Source: Halobacteriovorax marinus (GTDB lineage Bacteria > Bdellovibrionota > Bacteriovoracia > Bacteriovoracales > Bacteriovoracaceae). Taken from it: a DNA stretch of 64,000 nucleotides. This document shows, piece after piece, positions 9,269-17,719 of the stretch; position 1 is the first letter of the stretch, and each line of letters begins with the position of its first letter. The stretch covers positions 103,874 to 167,873 of the forward strand of contig MAAO01000005.1 in the NCBI GenBank assembly GCA_002163155.1, read 5' to 3'. The position numbers and the translations under genes are program-made. The notes beneath the pieces were generated by a model, which did not search any database, was not told the origin of the DNA, and saw only the letters and a program-made list of their open reading frames with translations.

Positions 9269-10522
9269 CTAGTATAACCAAGATTTAATTTCGCTTGTTT
9301 TTCCTAAAGTGACACCTTGTCTTCTATAGGCCCAACACATATACGAAACTGAAACAAAGAAACTTGCTGGTAATCTATTGAGTGTTCCAATTTTACAACC
9401 TAGAAGAGTAGTCTTTCCTCCAAAGCCCATTGGTCCAATTCCTAATTTATTAGCAGTCGTCACAATATCTTTTTCAAGAGCATCTAATTCTGAAATACTA
9501 TTTGTATCATCTAACTTTCTTAGCAGTTGTTCTTTAGAGAAAACATAACCAGCTCCCCTGTCTCCACCAATAGTCACTCCAAGAACACCTGGTCCACAAC
9601 CCTTACCTTGCGCTTTAACGATAGCATCAAGAATAACTTTTCTTACACCATCTAAATCACGTCCAGCTTCAAGAGCAGTATTTGGAAGAGCGTACTGAGC
9701 TCCAACATTTTCACAACCGCCACCTTTAAGCATAAGTCTAACTTCAACGCCAGCGCCTTTGTGTTCATGAAAATGAATGTCTGGATGACCAGGACCAATA
9801 TTCATTGTCTCATTCTTACCTGTTAATGAATCAACAGAATTTTGTCTTAGGTATCCAATCTCAGTAGCTTTAACTACTGCTTTCTTAACAGTGTCACTGA
9901 ACTTTGATTGATTAAAACCTGTAGGATGAGAAACATAAAAGAGAATCGTCCCTGTGTCCTGACAAATAGGCTGAGACTTCTTCTTGGCAAGTGCGATATT
10001 TGCTTTAATGATATTCATCGCATATTCAGCAGTAGTATTTTCTTCTTCTCTATCAAGAGCTTCTAAAACAACTTTTTGAACATCATCAGGAATGACTGTT
10101 GAAGTTATTCTAACAAGCTCTAAAATTGAATTGAATAAAACCTTATCCGAGTTAATTTTCTTTGGTGCTGCTTTCTTCTTTGTTACTTTCTTCGCAACTT
10201 TTTTCTTCGTCGCTTTCTTAGCAACTTTTTTCTTCGTCGCTTTCTTAGCAACTTTCTTCTTCGTCGCTTTCTTCGCAACTTTTTTCTTCGTCGCTTTCTT
10301 CGCAACTTTCTTCTTCGTCACTTTCTTAGCAACTTTTTTCTTCGTCGCTTTCTTTGCAACTTTTTTCTTCGTCGCTTTCTTCGCAACTTTTTTCTTCGTC
10401 GCTTTCTTCGCTACTTTCTTCTTCGTCGCTTTCTTCGCTACTTTCTTCTTTGTAACTTTCTTTGTCGCTTTCTTAGCCACTTTCTTTTTTGCTACTTTTT
10501 TTGCAACTTTCTTCTTTGCCAT
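9269..10522 (-). CDS. Class I fumarate hydratase alpha subunit with N-terminal histone H1-like Lys/Ala repeat tail
   Basis: Residues ~125-417: PICQDTG, NIGPGHPDIHFHEHKG, MLKGGGCENVG, GCGPGVLGVTIGGDRG. Residues 1-~120: KKKVAKKAT repeats. Confidence 0.88.
   Translation of the reverse strand: MAKKKVAKKVAKKKVAKKATKKVTKKKVAKKATKKKVAKKATKKKVAKKATKKKVAKKATKKKVAKKVTKKKVAKKATKKKVAKKATKKKVAKKATKKKVAKKATKKKVAKKVTKKKAAPKKINSDKVLFNSILELVRITSTVIPDDVQKVVLEALDREEENTTAEYAMNIIKANIALAKKKSQPICQDTGTILFYVSHPTGFNQSKFSDTVKKAVVKATEIGYLRQNSVDSLTGKNETMNIGPGHPDIHFHEHKGAGVEVRLMLKGGGCENVGAQYALPNTALEAGRDLDGVRKVILDAIVKAQGKGCGPGVLGVTIGGDRGAGYVFSKEQLLRKLDDTNSISELDALEKDIVTTANKLGIGPMGFGGKTTLLGCKIGTLNRLPASFFVSVSYMCWAYRRQGVTLGKTSEIKSWLY
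10165..10520 (-). repeat. 27-bp tandem repeat (about 12 units, some imperfect) encoding KKKVAKKAT
   Basis: Repeated ttcttcgtcgctttcttcgcaactttt unit on the + strand with synonymous variation. Confidence 0.9.
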
Positions 10523-10677
10523 AACAAATCCCTCTTCTTTAATATTTATTTACTCTTTCAGTTCTTATCAGTTATATATATTGCCGAAAAATAGTACCAA
10601 CGAGCAGTGTTTCTGCCTAGTTATATTCTCACTTTTGTCATTGGCTAAGCCCTTTCAATCCGTTACTGTAGGGTCCT

Positions 10678-12726
10678 ATGATTTCATTAAGTGGATTAAA
10701 TGATGCGCAGAGACAAGCTGCCGACACAATTGAAGGACCAGTTCTAATACTGGCCGGCGCTGGTAGTGGGAAGACGAGAACTATTACATATCGTATCGCA
10801 CACATGGTTGATAATCTTAATATCAATCAAAAATCTATTTTGGCCCTAAGTTTTACAAATAAGGCCGCAAAAGAAATGCGTGAGAGAATCATAGGTTTAC
10901 TCGGAAAGAAGAAATCCCGAGGTCTAACCATGGCGACTTTTCACTCGCTAGGCGTTAAAATATTAAAGAAGCAAATTACAAAACTTGGTTACCATAAGAA
11001 CTTCAGTATCTATGATTCTGCAGATCAAATCTCAATAGTTAGAGAGGCCCTAAAACATTTTAAGGCCGGCAAGGAATTTGATCGAAAGATCATCATGTCC
11101 AAAATTGGAAAATTGAAGAATCAAGGTATTACTCCACATGACTTCGCAGATAGTGAGTACTTTGATGATGAAGATCCCTACGATCACGCTCTTCTCTTTG
11201 TTTATGAATACTATCAAGAGAAGTTAAAATTCTACAATGCCATTGATTTCGACGATATACTCTTTATGACCGTTAAGTTATTTACAGATTTTCCAGAAGT
11301 GGCCAAAGAATATTCAGAACAATTTAAATATATCATGGTTGATGAGTATCAAGATACCAACTCATTACAATTTGATCTCATCAGTGCCTTAACTTCTACT
11401 CACGATAATCTCTGTGTGGTTGGCGACGATGACCAGGCGATATATTCTTTTAGAGGCGCAGATATTACAAATATCCTAAGTTTTGAAAGAGCTTTTCCTG
11501 GAGCAAAAGTTGTAATCCTAGAAGAAAATTACAGATCAGTGAGTCCAATTTTAGAGCTGGCCAATAAGGTCATTCATCAAAACGTGAATAGACGTGATAA
11601 AACTCTATGGACTAGAAGACAGAGTAACGTTAAGCCTTATCTTTGGGCCATGGGAAGTACTGAACACGAAGCGGAAGTCGTGGCCGATGAAATTACAAAA
11701 CATCAGTCCAATGGTGGTCACTTAGGAGACATTGCCATTCTCTATAGATCAAATCTACAAGCACAACCATTTGAAGAAATTTTTCGTATGAATCAAATCC
11801 CCTATACAATTATTGGTGGGCAAAAATTCTACGAGAAGAAAGAAGTTAAAGACATAATGGCGTTTTTAACTGTTATTTATAATCCAAAAGACCAATTACA
11901 ATTAAGACGTATTTTAAATATTCCAAATCGCGGAATAGGAACACGTACGCTCGAAAAATACCTTGAAAAAGGTGAACAAGAAAACATTTCACTCTTTGAG
12001 GCCTTGCACCAATATCCAGCGCTTGATCCAAATCGTGAAAAAAACATTAGAGAATTCACGGATATCATTAAAAAGTTCAAAGAAGTTTTTGAGCTTCATC
12101 CCCTTCCTCAAGCAATTAGTAAACTTCTTGAAGACATTGATTTCTTTAAGTTTATTGAACGCCAATACGACAGTGCAAAACAAGTAGAGAGAAGAAGAAA
12201 TGATGTAATGTTCTTCATTGAATCAGCAGAGCGATTTGTTAAGTACAATGGTGAAAAAGCGACTTTAAAGAACTTCTTAGAAAAACTTCTTCTACAAGAT
12301 AACCAAGATACTGAAGAAGATGAAGATGATGATGTGAGAAAGAACGAAGTGACTATGATGACATTTCACTCTTCTAAAGGACTTGAATTTGACACGGTCT
12401 ACATGGTTGGTGTTGAAGAGGAAAGCCTACCGCACAAGAATACGATAAAAAATGGTGAAGATATTTCTGAAGAGAGGCGTCTCTGTTATGTGGGAATCAC
12501 CAGAGCACAGCAAAAGCTCATTATGACCTACGCAAAAGAGAGAAAGATCTACGGTAAAGAAACTCCTAGACACGTGAGTCGTTTCATAATTGACCTAGAT
12601 AAAGAAGGATTCTTCACTCACCAAGACCGTACCACCTTTGGTCATATGTCCGAAGAAGAGGCCGACACCTATAAGAAAGACTTCTTTGCCAGTCTCATGG
12701 ACAACCTCAACGACGATACAGCTTAA
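10678..12726 (+). CDS. UvrD/Rep/PcrA-family superfamily 1 ATP-dependent DNA helicase
   Basis: LNDAQRQAA, AGAGSGKTRTI, VDEYQDTN, GDDDQAIYSFRGA, ENYRS, TFHSSKGLEFD and YVGITRAQ motifs. Confidence 0.95.
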   Translation: MISLSGLNDAQRQAADTIEGPVLILAGAGSGKTRTITYRIAHMVDNLNINQKSILALSFTNKAAKEMRERIIGLLGKKKSRGLTMATFHSLGVKILKKQITKLGYHKNFSIYDSADQISIVREALKHFKAGKEFDRKIIMSKIGKLKNQGITPHDFADSEYFDDEDPYDHALLFVYEYYQEKLKFYNAIDFDDILFMTVKLFTDFPEVAKEYSEQFKYIMVDEYQDTNSLQFDLISALTSTHDNLCVVGDDDQAIYSFRGADITNILSFERAFPGAKVVILEENYRSVSPILELANKVIHQNVNRRDKTLWTRRQSNVKPYLWAMGSTEHEAEVVADEITKHQSNGGHLGDIAILYRSNLQAQPFEEIFRMNQIPYTIIGGQKFYEKKEVKDIMAFLTVIYNPKDQLQLRRILNIPNRGIGTRTLEKYLEKGEQENISLFEALHQYPALDPNREKNIREFTDIIKKFKEVFELHPLPQAISKLLEDIDFFKFIERQYDSAKQVERRRNDVMFFIESAERFVKYNGEKATLKNFLEKLLLQDNQDTEEDEDDDVRKNEVTMMTFHSSKGLEFDTVYMVGVEEESLPHKNTIKNGEDISEERRLCYVGITRAQQKLIMTYAKERKIYGKETPRHVSRFIIDLDKEGFFTHQDRTTFGHMSEEEADTYKKDFFASLMDNLNDDTA

Positions 12727-12731
12727 AAATA

Positions 12732-12752
12732 AAAAGGTACGACGTACCTTTT
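12732..12752. terminator. Bidirectional terminator between helicase gene and uvrA
   Basis: AAAAGGTAC-GAC-GTACCTTTT, perfect 9-bp stem between convergent genes. Confidence 0.75.
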
Positions 12753-15602
12753 CTACAATAACTTCTTTAAAAATTTTCCTGTTGGACCATACTTATCTTT
12801 TGAGACATCCTCAGGAGATCCTACAACAATAATCTCTCCTCCACCTTGTCCCCCCTCCGGACCAAGATCAATCACCCAATCACAACTCTTGATGACATCT
12901 AAATTGTGTTCAATCACTACAATAGTATTTCCAGCATCAGTGAGTTTTTGAATAACCTTTAAGAGGTTTCTTATATCGTTAAAGTGTAGTCCTGTTGTTG
13001 GCTCATCTAATATATAGAGGGTTCTACCGGTGTCTCTCTTTGATAATTCTTTAGCAAGCTTAATTCGCTGGGCCTCTCCACCAGAGAGAGTTGTCGCCGG
13101 TTGCCCCAGTTTTATATAACCGAGTCCTACTTCCATTAAAGTATCTAGAATTTTGGCAATTTTTGGATGTACAGAAAAGAGCTCTTTAGCTTGCTCGACA
13201 GAGAGATCTAAGACATCTGCAATAGAGTGACCTTTGTAAAGAACTCGCAGTGTACCTTCATTGAATCTCTTAGTTTTACACTTTTCACAGGGCACCATCA
13301 CATCGGCCAAGAAGTGCATTTCCACAGTGATGAACCCATCCCCTTGGCACTCTTCACAACGTCCACCCTTTACATTAAAAGAGAATCTCCCCTTCTTGTA
13401 ACCAAGTGATTTTGACTCAGGAAGCATAGCAAAGAAATCTCGAACAAGGTCAAAGACTTTTGTATAAGTGGCCGGATTACTTCTTGGAGTTTTCCCAATT
13501 GCCTTTTGATCGATATTAATAACCTTATCTAAAAACTCTAGTCCTTCAATCCTCTTATGTGCCCCCACTTCTAGAGACGAATCATGAAGTAGGTTATTTA
13601 GTGCAGGAAAGAGAATTTGATTAATGAGAGTAGATTTTCCAGCTCCAGAAACTCCTGTGATACAAGTAAAGAGACCAATCGGAATTTCCGCAGTGACATC
13701 CTTTAGATTATTGGCGGAGGCCTTAACTATTTTTATTAAATCCCCTCCAGACTCTCTTCTTTCTGCAGGAACTTCAATACAATCTTTTCCAGATAAGAAT
13801 CTTCCAGTAATAGATCTCTTATTCTTCTTTAATTGAGCAGGAGTTCCTTGCGCCATTATTTGACCACCCAGTCTACCTGCACCTGGACCCACATCTAAAA
13901 TCCAATCAGCCGCTTCCATTGTTTCTTCATCGTGTTCAACGACGAGAATTGAATTTCCAATGTCACGCAGATGGCACAGAGTATCGATGAGTTTCTTATT
14001 ATCCCTTTGATGAAGTCCAATAGAAGGTTCATCTAAAATGTAGAGAACCCCTGTGAGTTCACTACCAATTTGAGAGGCCAAGCGAATTCTTTGCGCTTCT
14101 CCACCCGATAGAGTTGGTCCTGAACGATTTAAAGAGAGATAATTGAGTCCCACATTCACAAGAAATCCTAGTCTCGAAACAATTTCTTTTAAGAGTTCAT
14201 CAGCAATGAGTTTTTGATTTCCTTTAAGATTTAATTGTAAGAAGAATTCGTGCGCCTCTTTTATACTAAATTCTGTCACATCCGTAATAGAGAGTTTCTT
14301 TATTTTAACAGAGGAAACTTCTTTCTTTAAACGCTCCCCTCCACAATCATGACAAGGAAGAACTGAAGTGTACTTTGAAATCCAAGATCGTTTTCCATCG
14401 TTCTTACTCTTAAGAAAAAGTCGCATGAGTCTTGGAATGAGTCCTTCATATTGAGAGGACCAATTATATTCACTACCATCCCCCGTCCAGAGAAGACGAA
14501 GTTCATGTTTAGGATCGTCAGATCCATAGAGTATTCTCTCTCTAAGTTTCTTAGGCGTTTTATTCCATGATTTTGAAAGATCAAGTCCCCAACATTCTTC
14601 TAAGGCATTTACGCGGGCCAATCCCCAGTTCATTTCTTTCTTATTTCCATTTTTATCAAAGTAATTATCCCACGCGCGAACTCCACCCATACAGATAGGG
14701 ACATTTGCATCGGGTATAAGTTTAGTTTCATCGATGGTAGTTACGTTTCCTATTCCGTGACAAGATTCACACATTCCAAGGGGCGAGTTAAAAGAAAATA
14801 ATTGTGGTACAAGTTCCGGGTAGGCCTTACCACAACAACTTCTCTGCTCACTCATGCGCATGTCTTCGCGTCCATCAACATGTACGATGAGTTGTCCATT
14901 TCCGTGTTTTAGGGAAAGTTCAATACTATCTCTTAGTCTGGACTTAAAAGCTTCACCAGATTTAATTTTTAATCTATCTACAATGACTTCTAAATTATGT
15001 TTCTTATTCTTTGCAAGAGATTGAACGTCAGAGAGATTACTAATCACTCCATCAACTCTTATGCGCACAAATCCCTCAGCTCTTACTTTATCTAAGAGAT
15101 CTTTATATTCACCTTTTCTATTTTCAACAATTGGAGCTAGCAGTTGGATTTTTGTGCCTGTTGGAATGTCTAGTACCTGGGAGACCATACTTTCAGCGTC
15201 TCCTCTTCCAACTTCTTTTCCACAGTCGTAACAGTACTGTGTCCCTACTCTAGCAAAGAGTACTCGCAGGTAATCGTAAATTTCAGTAATAGTACCAACA
15301 GTAGATCTTGGATTCTTACTTGCTGATTTTTGCTCTATAGCAATTGTAGGCGATAGTCCTTTAATCGTGTCGTACTTAGGTTTTTCCATTTGACCAAGAA
15401 ATTGTCTGGCATAAGAAGAAAGAGATTCTACATAACGTCTCTGCCCTTCCGCATAGATAGTATCGAAGGCCAGGGATGATTTTCCAGATCCAGAAACACC
15501 AGTGATCACTACGAGTTTCTTTTTAGGAATTTCTACATCAATATTTTTGAGATTATGTTCACGGGCCCCGAGAACTTGGATGACGTTTAATTCTTTGGTC
15601 AT
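12753..15602 (-). CDS. uvrA: Excinuclease ABC subunit A
   Basis: GVSGSGKSSLAFDT, YARQFLGQMEKP, zinc-finger Cys pairs, two LSGGEAQRI signatures. Confidence 0.97.
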   Translation of the reverse strand: MTKELNVIQVLGAREHNLKNIDVEIPKKKLVVITGVSGSGKSSLAFDTIYAEGQRRYVESLSSYARQFLGQMEKPKYDTIKGLSPTIAIEQKSASKNPRSTVGTITEIYDYLRVLFARVGTQYCYDCGKEVGRGDAESMVSQVLDIPTGTKIQLLAPIVENRKGEYKDLLDKVRAEGFVRIRVDGVISNLSDVQSLAKNKKHNLEVIVDRLKIKSGEAFKSRLRDSIELSLKHGNGQLIVHVDGREDMRMSEQRSCCGKAYPELVPQLFSFNSPLGMCESCHGIGNVTTIDETKLIPDANVPICMGGVRAWDNYFDKNGNKKEMNWGLARVNALEECWGLDLSKSWNKTPKKLRERILYGSDDPKHELRLLWTGDGSEYNWSSQYEGLIPRLMRLFLKSKNDGKRSWISKYTSVLPCHDCGGERLKKEVSSVKIKKLSITDVTEFSIKEAHEFFLQLNLKGNQKLIADELLKEIVSRLGFLVNVGLNYLSLNRSGPTLSGGEAQRIRLASQIGSELTGVLYILDEPSIGLHQRDNKKLIDTLCHLRDIGNSILVVEHDEETMEAADWILDVGPGAGRLGGQIMAQGTPAQLKKNKRSITGRFLSGKDCIEVPAERRESGGDLIKIVKASANNLKDVTAEIPIGLFTCITGVSGAGKSTLINQILFPALNNLLHDSSLEVGAHKRIEGLEFLDKVINIDQKAIGKTPRSNPATYTKVFDLVRDFFAMLPESKSLGYKKGRFSFNVKGGRCEECQGDGFITVEMHFLADVMVPCEKCKTKRFNEGTLRVLYKGHSIADVLDLSVEQAKELFSVHPKIAKILDTLMEVGLGYIKLGQPATTLSGGEAQRIKLAKELSKRDTGRTLYILDEPTTGLHFNDIRNLLKVIQKLTDAGNTIVVIEHNLDVIKSCDWVIDLGPEGGQGGGEIIVVGSPEDVSKDKYGPTGKFLKKLL

Positions 15603-15681
15603 AATAAAGTTACCTTTTTATTTGTTTCCAAGAATTGTATGCGTAAGTTATGCGTAAGTAAATATTAAAATGCAAAAAAAA

Positions 15682-15709
15682 ACGCCCGAGAATTGTACGA
15701 CTCGGGCGT
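15682..15709 (-). terminator. Rho-independent terminator
   Basis: ACGCCCGAG...CTCGGGCGT, 9-bp stem, flanked by an A-run on + (T-run on -). Confidence 0.8.
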
Positions 15710-15735
15710 TTTATGGAATTTAATCAAAGAGTAAA

Positions 15736-16080
15736 CTATGATTGTTGTTGCTGGTTTCTACCGCCACGTTGTCCACCAGCTCTTCTAGTTTTCTTCTTAC
15801 CTTTAAGAATACACTTAAATTTTACTTTGCTTGTATTCGCTTTCTTTATCGCTTTAACACATCTTAAAGCACCAACTTTCTTTATTTCTCTAGTGAACTT
15901 TCCACCAGTTTTAGTAATTTCTTCAACTTCTAATGCCATGTAAATAGCTTTTGCTTTCTTACCTTTTACTACTACCTTCTTCATTTTCTTAGGTGCAGAT
16001 TGGTTTTGAGCTGCAGGGTTGTGTGCAAAAGTTGTTAAAGTCATTACTGAAAGTGCTAAAATAGTTATCATCTTTTTCAT
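15736..16080 (-). CDS. Small secreted, highly basic protein with RGG-type C-terminus
   Basis: Signal peptide MKKMITILALSVMTLTTFA; Lys-rich body; C-terminus GGQRGGRNQQQQS. Confidence 0.7.
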   Translation of the reverse strand: MKKMITILALSVMTLTTFAHNPAAQNQSAPKKMKKVVVKGKKAKAIYMALEVEEITKTGGKFTREIKKVGALRCVKAIKKANTSKVKFKCILKGKKKTRRAGGQRGGRNQQQQS

Positions 16081-16314
16081 GGGTTACTCCTTAAGTTTGT
16101 TTCCCTCTTTTCGTTAAAACAGTTCTACACAAGAAGTAGATTTGATGAAACTAAAAATTAATTAATATAATTCAATAAATTTACTAATAGTAAATACTGC
16201 TACCAGAACTTACGTAATATAAGGTACTTAGACATGCCTAAACAGTTAAAAAGTTTCTCATTTTTTTGTTTTTATATTTTGAAAGTATGTAAAAATCAAC
16301 TCATTTAGGGTAAC

Positions 16315-16815
16315 TTGCCTGCAATGAATTTTAAAATCGAAGATATTCAATCTATTTTCCACCAAACTTTTAGAGAGTCTTACAAGACTGAACTTATCTT
16401 TGGTGCAGATGAACCCTTCTATAAAGCGGCAAAAAGAGAAAATGAAGAACATAAGCTCATTTGCAGAAGTGATTTCTTCGCTTCGGCCCTGCATGAGATT
16501 TCCCATTGGTGTGTGGCCGGCAATGAACGACGCAAAGAGGATGACTTTGGTTATTGGTATAATCCAGACGGAAGAGACTTAGATCAACAGAAGATTTTTG
16601 AGAATGTAGAAGTAAAACCTCAGGCACTTGAAAAAGCTTTTAGCGAGGCCTGTAATTATCCTTTCAAAGTGAGCGTTGATAACCTCTCACTTTCAGATTA
16701 TGACTCCTCACCTTTTGCTGAAAAAGTAATTGAGAAGCTTACCTACTATAGAGAAAATGGTTTTCCAAAAAGAGCGACATTATTCATTAGTGCTCTGGAA
16801 GAGTTTTACTCTTAA
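16315..16815 (+). CDS. epmC: Elongation factor P hydroxylase-like protein (EpmC/YfcM family)
   Basis: ALHEISHWCVAGNERR, DFGYWYNPDGRD and VEVKPQALEKAFSEA match the family signature. Confidence 0.85.
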   Translation: MPAMNFKIEDIQSIFHQTFRESYKTELIFGADEPFYKAAKRENEEHKLICRSDFFASALHEISHWCVAGNERRKEDDFGYWYNPDGRDLDQQKIFENVEVKPQALEKAFSEACNYPFKVSVDNLSLSDYDSSPFAEKVIEKLTYYRENGFPKRATLFISALEEFYS

Positions 16816-16836
16816 ACTCTTCCACGTAGAAACAAT

Positions 16837-17250
16837 TTATTTAAGGACTTTAACTCCAGAGGCCACCAAACGATATTCCGTTTTTCCTTCTGTCACTTTT
16901 GAAGGGTCTCCCCCTGCATCTTCAATATAGTGTTTCGTTTCAGCTAGAGACATTTTCTTTTTAATTATTTTCCCCTGTACTAGAACATTTTTTCCAACTA
17001 AAGAAAAAGGAACAAAGAATTTATAATCTTTAAAAGTTACACGATAATCAGCTGACTTGTCTTCTAGAGACATCCAACAACCTTTCGTTTTGCAAACACT
17101 TCCAACCTTTGCTTCTATGAGAACTTCTTCTTTTGAATTGGACTTAATCGCCTGTGACAAAGAAATAGTTTTCTTCAAAGTTATAGCAGTTCCATATTGA
17201 GTGTTGGCCATAACATTAAACGTAAGTAAAAACAGAACAAGAAATTTCAT
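16837..17250 (-). CDS. Secreted DUF4920-type protein
   Basis: Signal peptide; KVGSVCKTKGCWMSLED and FKDYKFFVPFSLVGKNVLVQGKI motifs. Confidence 0.75.
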   Translation of the reverse strand: MKFLVLFLLTFNVMANTQYGTAITLKKTISLSQAIKSNSKEEVLIEAKVGSVCKTKGCWMSLEDKSADYRVTFKDYKFFVPFSLVGKNVLVQGKIIKKKMSLAETKHYIEDAGGDPSKVTEGKTEYRLVASGVKVLK

Positions 17251-17443
17251 AAGGTCTCCAAGGGACTAAATTATCGAATCTCTATTTTATGATTGAATAA
17301 GTACTGTCGTCAAATATCTTAAGGAGAAACTATATTTAGAAGAGTTTTACTCAACTAAATCAGCTGAATTAATTTTAAATTATATTGAGAGTCATGCACC
17401 TAGAAACGATAATAGTTCTATTCAAAGATTTCAAGGAGGAATC

Positions 17444-17614
17444 ATGGCAAAGAAAAAATTGTGGATACCGCTAACGCAAAAGAATAAAAGTAGTCGTATT
17501 GAGAATCTTCGTTTAGACATTCAAAAGATAATTGAATCAGAAGGTGACTATCTAAGACCTAAGTCACTTCGTAAAATTTTAAAAATTGAAAGAGAAATCT
17601 CAAAACTAGTCTAA
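17444..17614 (+). CDS. Putative 56-aa basic small protein
   Basis: ATG preceded by AAGGAGGAATC; encodes MAKKKLWIPLTQKNKSSRIENLRLDIQKIIESEGDYLRPKSLRKILKIEREISKLV; followed by a perfect hairpin. Missing from the ORF track because it is under 60 aa. Confidence 0.6.
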   Translation: MAKKKLWIPLTQKNKSSRIENLRLDIQKIIESEGDYLRPKSLRKILKIEREISKLV

Positions 17615-17621
17615 ATATTTG

Positions 17622-17652
17622 GTTTTGGTCACTTCTTGCAAGTGACCAAAAC
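17622..17652 (+). terminator. Terminator-like hairpin
   Basis: GTTTTGGTCACTT-CTTGC-AAGTGACCAAAAC, perfect 13-bp stem. Confidence 0.7.
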
Positions 17653-17668
17653 ACTAAAATTAATGTCC

Positions 17669-17699
17669 AAAAAAAAGACACCCTATAGGTGCCTTTTTC
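17669..17699 (-). terminator. Rho-independent terminator downstream of acnB
   Basis: On the - strand AAAAAGGCACC-TATA-GGGTGTCTTTTTTTT, just past the acnB stop. Confidence 0.7.
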
Positions 17700-17719
17700 T
17701 ATAATTAAATCTATCTTTT

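Noticed and set aside
10165-10520. Possible CRISPR-like regular repeat
   Set aside because: Head-to-tail units with no unique spacers, in frame with a coding sequence; a protein-coding minisatellite.
10092-10703. 203-aa ORF on + strand rich in FFF/VAF repeats
   Set aside because: Antisense shadow of the KKKVAKKAT repeats in the fumarase gene; Phe-rich frame is a by-product of AAG/AAA codons.
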